Below are positions 58,186 to 64,000 of a stretch of DNA of 64,000 nt, one piece after another; positions within the stretch are counted from its first letter, which is position 1; the number at the start of each line of letters is the position of its first letter. The notes beneath the pieces were generated by a model. The model did no database searches. It saw only the letters and a list, made by a program, of their open reading frames with translations, and had not been told where the DNA came from. The position numbers and the translations under genes are program-made. Source of the DNA: Cololabis saira (lineage: Eukaryota > Chordata > Actinopteri > Beloniformes > Belonidae); assembly GCF_033807715.1 (NCBI RefSeq), contig NC_084590.1, positions 37,041,505 through 37,105,504 on the forward strand, given 5' to 3'.

Positions 58186-60091
58186 GGCCACGGGGCCGGT
58201 CGTCGGCTGCTTTTCCCGGCAGCAGCTCAGTCACTGGGCTGCCTGCTCGTCGGACCCCTGGGTAATTTCCACCTTAACCCACGGGTACGTACTGCAGTTC
58301 CGACACCGGCCCCCTACCTCCGGCCGGGTCAAGATGACCGTCATCAGAGACCCGGCGAACATTCTGGCTCTGACTCAGGAGTTGTCCGTCCTGCTGGCCA
58401 AGGGCGCCATTGTGCCGGTAGACCCCCTGCTGCAGCCCCAGGGGTTCTACTCAACCTACTTTCTCGTCAGCAAGAAAGACGGCAGCCTTCGTCCCATCTT
58501 GGACCTGAGAGGCCTCAACGGGTACATGAAGGCCCTGCCCTTCCGGATGCTGACCACAGCAGATGTTCTGCGTGCGGTCGGTCAGGGGGAGTGGTTTACG
58601 ACGGTAGATCTACAGGACGCTTACTTTCACGTGCCGATTGTGGCACAGCACCAGCGGTTCCTGAGGTTCGCCTATCAGGACCGCCATTACCAGTTCAGGG
58701 TGCTCCCGTTCGGGCTCTCCCTGTCCCCAAGAGTTTTCACCAGGTGCGTGGCGGCAGCCCTCGCTCCCCTGCAGGCACAGGGTATGAAGGTTCTGCCGTA
58801 CCTGGACGACTGGCTGATATGCGCGCCGTCCCGAGAACAAGTGGTGGCAGACACGGCCCTCCTTTTGTCACATGTGGCCAAACTAGGGCTCACAGTGAAC
58901 AGAGGGAAGAGCTGTCTGGCTCCCTCCCAGCGAGTCGCCTACTTAGGATTGGTACTCGACTCGGTGACCATGAGGGCCTGTCTCTCACCGCGGCGTGTGA
59001 GCGACATCCTGCGGCTCCTCCCCCGATTCAGGAGGGGCAGACGGCTGCCTTACCTCCAGTTCCTGCAGCTTTTGGGCAGATTAACAGCCGCCTCGGCTGT
59101 TGTGCCTTTGGGCCTGCTGAGGCTACGCCCCCTGCAGATGTGGCTGAACAGCCTTCGCCTGGATGCCGAAAGGCACAGGCACAGGCTAGTCAGGGTGTCG
59201 CGGGTGTGTGTCCATGCCCTGGCACCCTGGAAAGATGGGGCATTCCTGCTGGGGGGTGTGCCCTTGGGCACTATCACCTCCTTCCGGGAGACTGTCACCG
59301 CAGATGCCTCCCTCTCGGGGTGGGGTGCTGTTTGGCGCGGCAGGCCTGCCCAAGGGCAGTGGTCTGCGCGGGACCGCACACGCCACATCAATGTGCTGGA
59401 GCTCCGTGCTGTACACCGAGCACTCGAGCACTTTTTACCTCACCTATGGGGGAGGCACGTACTGGTTCGGTCGGACAATGTGTCCACTGTCTCCCAGATC
59501 AACCACCAGGGGGGCACCGGGTCTGCACAGCTGCTGCAGGTGTCCCGGGGCCTTCTGACGTGGGCCGCTCCTCGCCTCCTCAGCCTGCGGGCGATATACC
59601 TGCCAGGGGTCAGGAATCAGGTGGCAGACTTCCTGTCCCGACACAAGCCTCCCCCAGGAGAGTGGCGGCTTCATCCGGAGGTAGTGGGGATGATTTGGGT
59701 CCTCTTCGGCAGAGCGGTGGTGGACCTCTTCGCCTCGGGCGTCTCGGCTCACTGCCCCCTCTGGTTCTCCTGGACAGAGGAGACCAGTCCTCTGGGTCAG
59801 GATGCCCTAGGGCACGAGTGGCCCGACGGGCTCCTGTACGCGTTCCCCCCACTACCTTTAATCCTTCCGACGTTGCAGAGGGTCCTCCAGAGAGATCACA
59901 GGCTCCTCTTGGTGGCCCCCTTCTGGCCGGGGAGACCATGGTTCCCACTACTCCGGAGGCTCTGCTGCGGCACGCCATGGCGCCTACCCGACCGGAGGGA
60001 CCTTCTGTCCCAGCTGGGGGGTCGGATTTGGCATCCCGACCCCCGTCGCCTTCAACTCTGGGTCTGGCCACTGCAGGGCCCGACCCGTTAG
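57932..60091 (+). CDS. DIRS reverse transcriptase / RNase H / methyltransferase-like polyprotein
   Basis: 719 codons, intact. The first 85 or so residues overlap Gag and may not all be used; homology begins near residue 110 (GYVLQFRHRPPT). Reverse transcriptase: LVSKKDGSLRPILDLRGLN, then TVDLQDAYFHVP with catalytic D226, LPFGLSLSPRVF, and the active-site YLDDW at residues 290-294. RNase H: TADASLSGWGAVW (D458), ELRAVHRALEHF (E490) and RSDNVSTVSQIN (D515), followed by NQVADFLSR. The last 120 residues start VVDLFASGVSAHCPLWFSW (from 596) and include YAFPPLPLI at 636-644. This fits the Dam-like methyltransferase region known in DIRS1-type elements, where the -PP- motif corresponds to the catalytic DPPY/NPPY. 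It makes the cDNA from the element RNA. Relative to Gag it is in another frame, so translation needs reinitiation, frameshift or splicing. Confidence 0.9.
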   Translation: MRPGSDWCTFTGGRPLPVHRGALRPPLDVAPSLLPAGASAAPNGPLDSLPGGFAPLCADRPSSVGVLASTIAPPARPEAGGDGARATGPVVGCFSRQQLSHWAACSSDPWVISTLTHGYVLQFRHRPPTSGRVKMTVIRDPANILALTQELSVLLAKGAIVPVDPLLQPQGFYSTYFLVSKKDGSLRPILDLRGLNGYMKALPFRMLTTADVLRAVGQGEWFTTVDLQDAYFHVPIVAQHQRFLRFAYQDRHYQFRVLPFGLSLSPRVFTRCVAAALAPLQAQGMKVLPYLDDWLICAPSREQVVADTALLLSHVAKLGLTVNRGKSCLAPSQRVAYLGLVLDSVTMRACLSPRRVSDILRLLPRFRRGRRLPYLQFLQLLGRLTAASAVVPLGLLRLRPLQMWLNSLRLDAERHRHRLVRVSRVCVHALAPWKDGAFLLGGVPLGTITSFRETVTADASLSGWGAVWRGRPAQGQWSARDRTRHINVLELRAVHRALEHFLPHLWGRHVLVRSDNVSTVSQINHQGGTGSAQLLQVSRGLLTWAAPRLLSLRAIYLPGVRNQVADFLSRHKPPPGEWRLHPEVVGMIWVLFGRAVVDLFASGVSAHCPLWFSWTEETSPLGQDALGHEWPDGLLYAFPPLPLILPTLQRVLQRDHRLLLVAPFWPGRPWFPLLRRLCCGTPWRLPDRRDLLSQLGGRIWHPDPRRLQLWVWPLQGPTR

Positions 60092-61113
60092 TGTCAAGCT
60101 GTACTGAGCCCGTCAGGGCTACCATCTTGAACGCTCGTGCGCCCTCCACCCGCCTCCAGTATGAGTGCAAGTGGAGGAGATTCTCTGCCTGGTGTGCGGA
60201 CAGGGCAGAGGACCCTATGCTTTGCCCTGTGGCCACGATCCTGGAGTTCCTTCAGTCCCTCCTGGATGATGGCCGTGCTCAGTCCACCTTACGGGTGTAC
60301 GTGGCGGCCATTTCATCACGACATGCCCTGGTCGAGAATGCCACCGTGGGGTGCCACCGGCTGGTTTCTCTCTTTCTTAGGGGGGCTCTGAGGCTGCGCC
60401 CCCCGAGGACCCCAAGGGCCCCGGTGTGGGACCTGTCTATGGTACTAGGTGCCCTCTCTTCTCCACCTTTTGAGCCCTTGGCCCAGGTGGACCTGAAGTG
60501 TCTTTCTATGAAGACGGCTTTTCTCCTCGCTATGACGTCAGCAAAGCGAGTCAGTGAGTTACATGCCCTGTCAGTCAGCGGGTACTGCCTGAGGTGGAAC
60601 CCGGATGGCTCAGGGGCTACGTTGTGGCCGAACGTGGCGTTCCTGCCCAAGGTCCTGCCACGCGATCATGCTAATCGGCCTATCCAGCTTTCCCGGTTCG
60701 ACCCCGAGCCTGCGGAGGGTGGGCCAAGCCCTTTGTGCCCCGTACGGGCCCTTACTGCTTATGTTGCTGCCACCGCGCCGGTGCGACGGTCGGAGCAGCT
60801 TTTTATCTGTCATGGTGGCCCTAACAGGGGGCGCGCTATTTCTAGACAGCGCCTGTCCCACTGGGTGGTGGACACCATCGAGCACGCCTACAGGGCCAGT
60901 GGCCGCCCCTTACCAGTGGGGGTGAGGTGCCACTCGACCAGAAGCGTCGCAGCTTCTTGGGCTGCCCTGAAGGGGGTGCCTCTGGAGGACATCTGCGCAG
61001 CAGCTTCGTGGACGTCGCCGGACACGTTCTCCAGGTTTTACCGGATCAATGTCGCCACTCCCCAACCATTGGGCGTGGTTCTACTCCCGGGTCCTTCTGC
61101 CCCTGATCAGTGA
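59938..61113 (+). CDS. DIRS tyrosine recombinase
   Basis: 391 codons from ATG 59,938; an alternative start is ATG 59,977. The same frame is open upstream to 58,591, but that part lies over the RT gene and is a shadow. After a Pro-rich leader, an N-terminal helical domain (STRLQYECKWRRFSAWCADR and onwards) resembles the SAM-like core-binding domain of phage-type integrases. The catalytic domain has R204 in SAKRVSELHAL, H332 and R335 in CHSTRSVAAS, W358 in AASWTSPDTF and the nucleophile Y368 in FSRFYRIN. All five diagnostic residues are present. The enzyme would join the circular DNA copy to the target. It overlaps the RT frame by 154 nt and is in the same frame as Gag. The stop is followed 42 bp later by the internal complementary region. 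Confidence 0.92.
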   Translation: MVPTTPEALLRHAMAPTRPEGPSVPAGGSDLASRPPSPSTLGLATAGPDPLVSSCTEPVRATILNARAPSTRLQYECKWRRFSAWCADRAEDPMLCPVATILEFLQSLLDDGRAQSTLRVYVAAISSRHALVENATVGCHRLVSLFLRGALRLRPPRTPRAPVWDLSMVLGALSSPPFEPLAQVDLKCLSMKTAFLLAMTSAKRVSELHALSVSGYCLRWNPDGSGATLWPNVAFLPKVLPRDHANRPIQLSRFDPEPAEGGPSPLCPVRALTAYVAATAPVRRSEQLFICHGGPNRGRAISRQRLSHWVVDTIEHAYRASGRPLPVGVRCHSTRSVAASWAALKGVPLEDICAAASWTSPDTFSRFYRINVATPQPLGVVLLPGPSAPDQ

Positions 61114-61155
61114 GGTATGTGACCGGGATTCTATGTGACATTGTTGGTATTCGTC

Positions 61156-61255
61156 ATCCAGTGCTTACAGCACCGCCTGGCGGTCAGTAGGGACGAAATA
61201 GAACGAAAGTTACGCCTGTAACTACGGTTCTATGAGTCCCGGATGACCGCCAGGC
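61156..61255 (+). repeat. DIRS internal complementary region
   Basis: Bases 61,156-61,204 are the exact reverse complement of the left outer end 55,121-55,169. Bases 61,202-61,255 are the reverse complement of the right outer end 61,436-61,489. The two halves overlap by the triplet AAC (GTT on the other strand), which is the GTT found at each outer end. In DIRS elements this region is thought to bring the two ends of the cDNA together to form a circle. Confidence 0.93.
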
Positions 61256-61283
61256 CTGCCGGTCACTCCGAATCCTCGTGCTC

Positions 61284-61489
61284 TCGCGAGAAGATTCTAG
61301 GAGCCGATCCCATGCTTGACCCCGGAAGATATACCCCTTCCGGGGGTCATGCAGGGGTCACGGGTGACGTGACATTGTTGGTATTGTACTCGACATGCGC
61401 ATGCGCGAGGGGAGATATCCAGTGCTTACAGCACCGCCTGGCGGTCATCCGGGACTCATAGAACCGTAGTTACAGGCGTAACTTTCGTT
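61284..61489 (+). repeat. DIRS right inverted terminal repeat
   Basis: The inverted partner of the left repeat. It extends past the left repeat by about 25-28 bp, ending GTTACAGGCGTAACTTTCGT then T. That extra terminal piece occurs only here and, inverted, in the internal complementary region, as expected for DIRS elements. Confidence 0.93.
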
Positions 61490-61820
61490 TAACAACTTGC
61501 ATATCTTGCTTACAAGTGAAGCTGTAAGTCCAAAAACAAGGTGCAGACTAGATTCAGGACAATGGGGTGAAACTGGTAAATGATGGGTGGTTCTTAATGC
61601 TGTTTATGTGTTATTTTATGGAACAGCCAAAAGCGGGGTTTATTCTTCTTTGTTGAAGCAGCGGGATATAACGGCTGTAGCAGGGAACCCTACGCTTCGA
61701 CTTCCACCATACCTTGGCATGCACCTGTAAATACACATCAGGTCGAAGTGGACCGTGACAAACATCAGACATGTTTTCCGCTTCTACTACTACTTTGTCC
61801 TGGGGGTGGGGGGGGGGTTG
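61490..61820. other. Non-coding right flank of DIRS
   Basis: AT-rich host sequence starting TAACAACTTGCATATC; no direct repeat of the left flank is seen, as expected for a DIRS insertion. A G-rich run (GGGGGTGGGGGGGGGG) lies at 61,802-61,819. Confidence 0.6.
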
Positions 61821-61827
61821 AATGCTT

Positions 61828-61905
61828 AAATCAAATCAAATTTTATTTATACAGCACTTTTCATACACGGGTAATGCAAAGTGCTTTACATAATAAAATC
61901 AACAC
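61828..61905 (-). repeat. LINE/SINE tail fragment, reversed
   Basis: AATCAAATCAAATTTTATTT, then ACAGCACTTTTCATACACGG and GTAATGCAAAGTGCTTTACA is the reversed form of a common fish retroposon end (AAGCACTTT...GCTGTATAAATAAAnTTTGATTTG). About 80 bp remain. The parent element could be a LINE or a SINE sharing its tail. Confidence 0.55.
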
Positions 61906-63615
61906 ACTGGACACTGATAGCATAATCAGACACACCACCTGCCAATTCCAGGCAAATGCTTGCGGCCCTGAGGCATAAGGGAGGGCCCCGAGGGCCGACA
62001 AAAGTTTTCTTACAAACCAAAAGGGGTGCCCTCTAGAAAAAGTTTGGGTAACATTGCGTTAATCTAACACTGCTCTGTGACTCCACGATAACACCTCATT
62101 AACCTCTGTCCATCTGTACGAAATATAGAGCATTCCCCAGGTGTTTAACGTAAAGAAGTATAGCTCTTTACAAATGCTGCAAAACTAATGCCTCAAACAA
62201 CTAGTTGCTGCCGTGGGAGAGAAACTATTTGTTTAATAATAATAAAATAATAATTTTCTTTATATATAATAGCCTATACAATTTCCCTACATAGTCACAC
62301 AACTGAAAGAAGTTAGTTTTTCAAAAGCCTGCTAGTTTGTTTTCTAGTTTGTTTTGCTAACGAGCTTTCAATGCTAGCACAGTACTTAGGTCCTTGTGGA
62401 AATCCATGACACACGCTGACATTTTTCAATGCACACGAGACAAATAATGCTCTTAAAAATACCAGGACGGTCTTAGACATGGTTTTCATAGACATGAATG
62501 AACTTCCAGATATATCGCATGAAAGGTAAGTGGAAACGAGGTGTAAATGTCAACTTTGACACAGGTCCTGTACATTGACTACATGAGTAGTTGCTGTATA
62601 AAACCATAAATTGTGCTTAATTTACACTTGTTGTTAGGTGACATCGTATTATGTACAGATAATGATCTTTCAGGCGCTTACATTTGACTTGTGACATTAG
62701 AGATTATCCCAAGGGTAACAGCTCTCTTTGGAATAACCTCATAAAGCAGTCAGTGTGATAGTCACACAAATAACTATTTTCTCATGCTGTCTCATCCCTC
62801 TAGATAATATTTCCCAAGGGCTGCATATATAAACTGAACAAGATTGGTCCGAGCACTGAACCCTGCGGGACACCGTAGCACACCCTCATTTGCACCTCAA
62901 CATCCTTCAACTAAACCACTAATCACTACCTTGATTAAGTGACTAGCTAGCTAGCTAACGTATATGTATTCTGATATGATGATTGGGGTCTGCCAAACTT
63001 CCCTCAGATTCTCACTCCAAGATTTTGTGCAAAGTTCACAGCTCTGTCCTCATCATGACATGAATCAGCCAACAATAAACAATAAATCGGGGAACCTCTG
63101 ACTGATACCAGTCAAACGTTTGGACGCACATACCCATGTGTCATTCAAGGCTGATTTATTAATTTGCTAAAAAAGATATACTTACATAAATTTAGACATC
63201 AAATTAAAATCCAAAATCCAATTTTATCAGACTGGAATCAGAATATCTTTCCAGCTGTGATAGAATGTCGTTACTTTGACATGTTATGAGCTGGAAGTTT
63301 GATAGAGATTTTATTTAAAAACAATCCTGCATGAGATGAAGAAAAAAAAAGTGACAATGACGTCTCTTCTATATCAGGCTCTTTTATTACTTTCAAACCA
63401 AGTACAATTGAGGTGTTTATTAACATATATTTAACTTCTCTTTTTATAGTGTTGCTGGTGTCATACGTCTGCTTCCTCTGTTGAGCATATGAGTGTGTGA
63501 ACACTTGTACGAACATGTGATATGATGAGCCGTGTATGCAGTCAAGTTTATTGATTTCCACAGAGACATGACACAGACACCTCTGCATCTTTTCACCCCA
63601 TTCCTCAATCTGCCC
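61906..63615. other. Non-coding stretch
   Basis: No supported exon. A fragment GAACAAGATTGGTCCGAGCA, then CTGAACCCTGCGGGACACCG at 62,838-62,876 has the wording of a fish non-LTR pol segment (antisense to none of the visible genes) but is too short to call. Confidence 0.4.
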
Positions 63616-63619
63616 CCCC

Positions 63620-63673
<54 letters not shown>
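63613..63673. repeat. C10 run and (AC)n microsatellite
   Basis: Ten C followed by about 50 bp of AC repeats. Frames through it on the - strand (CVCVCV) are artefacts. Confidence 0.95.
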
Positions 63674-63674
<1 letters not shown>

Positions 63675-64000
63675 CCTCCGAGCAAAAGCAGCCCTCTCAT
63701 GGGGTTTGAGCTGTGGTGCTGCAGGAGAGTGTCATCTCACAAATGAATTTCTCCTCACATCCCTCTCTCCATTAAAGAACCTGTTTGTGTTCCTGCAGCA
63801 GCACGCAGCACTCCCCTGCAGCTGTTTGTACTCTCAGACGCAAGTACTTGTTATTTATATACCTGGGCTTGTGTCTTCTCTGGCTCCTGCAGCTAATGCA
63901 TCCAACAGTAAGGCTGATTTTTTTATTGCCTTAGTATTTTCTTCGATGTGCTTATGTCCGTGCATGTTAAAGTCTACTTTTCTAATTATTTTTGCTCAGT

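Larger units (their letters stand above)
55121..61489 (+). mobile_element. Complete DIRS1-like tyrosine-recombinase retrotransposon
   Basis: This 6,369 bp element has all the structural marks of the DIRS order. It has inverted terminal repeats (55,121-about 55,300 and 61,284-61,489), an internal complementary region at 61,156-61,255 made of the complements of the two outer ends, and GTT at both extreme ends. It has three long overlapping frames: Gag (56,791-58,185), RT/RNase H/methyltransferase-like (57,932-60,091) and tyrosine recombinase (59,938-61,113). It is GC-rich against AT-rich surroundings. DIRS elements copy through an RNA and a circular DNA that is integrated by the recombinase, with no target duplication. 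None is seen here. No frame is broken, so the insertion is likely young. Confidence 0.95.

Noticed and set aside
57587..58234. 215-codon - strand frame opposite the Gag end
   Set aside because: Shadow of the GC-rich Gag/RT overlap; no motif and no start context.
58591..59937. N-terminal 449 codons of the 840-codon frame that ends in the recombinase
   Set aside because: This part lies over the RT/RNase H gene in another frame and has no recombinase motifs; the high GC content keeps the shadow frame open.
59610..60236. 208-codon - strand frame opposite RT and recombinase
   Set aside because: Shadow frame in GC-rich coding sequence without its own features.
63271..63674. Frames starting CVCVCV
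   Set aside because: Translation of the AC microsatellite; no domain or splice context in the rest.

Overview
The window looks like a gene-poor stretch of a ray-finned (teleost) fish nuclear genome. It is AT-rich, has long dinucleotide microsatellites, and carries a repeat set typical of fish: Tc1/mariner, hAT, PIF-Harbinger and TTAA-flanked (Kolobok/T2-like) DNA elements, tRNA-SINE/RTE-type tails, non-LTR retrotransposon 3' ends, and a DIRS-type retrotransposon. I cannot name the species. Most of the DNA reads as intron or intergenic sequence, and almost all other open frames above 60 codons look like chance.

Host genes are visible only as fragments. A CpG-rich block near 22.3-22.8 kb ends in a strong splice donor and looks like a promoter plus non-coding first exon on the + strand. 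At 47,972-48,096 an exon with good splice sites carries a start codon and a signal peptide, so it begins a secreted or membrane protein on the + strand; the two may belong to one gene with a 25 kb first intron. On the - strand, three exons at 34.6, 33.4 and 32.0 kb have canonical splice sites and matching phases. They encode a short N-terminal membrane anchor followed by a basic tail. If the + strand gene model holds, this gene lies antisense inside its first intron. I could not identify either protein.

The best-preserved element is at 55,121-61,489: a complete DIRS1-like tyrosine-recombinase retrotransposon of 6,369 bp. It has inverted terminal repeats, an internal complementary region matching both outer ends, GTT at both termini, and three long overlapping intact frames: Gag; reverse transcriptase/RNase H plus a methyltransferase-like C-terminus; and tyrosine recombinase with its R-HxxR-W-Y residues. 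Its leader holds a nested tandem repeat with a 113 bp period and splice-like sites. Intact frames suggest a recent, possibly active insertion.

Other repeats, in order: SINE/RTE-type tails (4.6 and 27.2 kb); four copies of a TTAA-flanked MITE (4.8, 11.5, 12.0 and 34.1 kb) in three deletion states, two of them copied with the same 110 bp flank; a decayed Tc1 element (8.9-10.5 kb) and a second Tc1 fragment (38.3 kb); three hAT-like MITEs with perfect 8 bp target duplications (16.8, 26.6 and 44.8 kb); two Harbinger-like elements keeping scraps of coding sequence (17.3 and 35.1 kb); further MITEs (47.2 and 53.5 kb); and non-LTR remnants (13.3, 13.8, 36.2, 51.0 and 61.8 kb).
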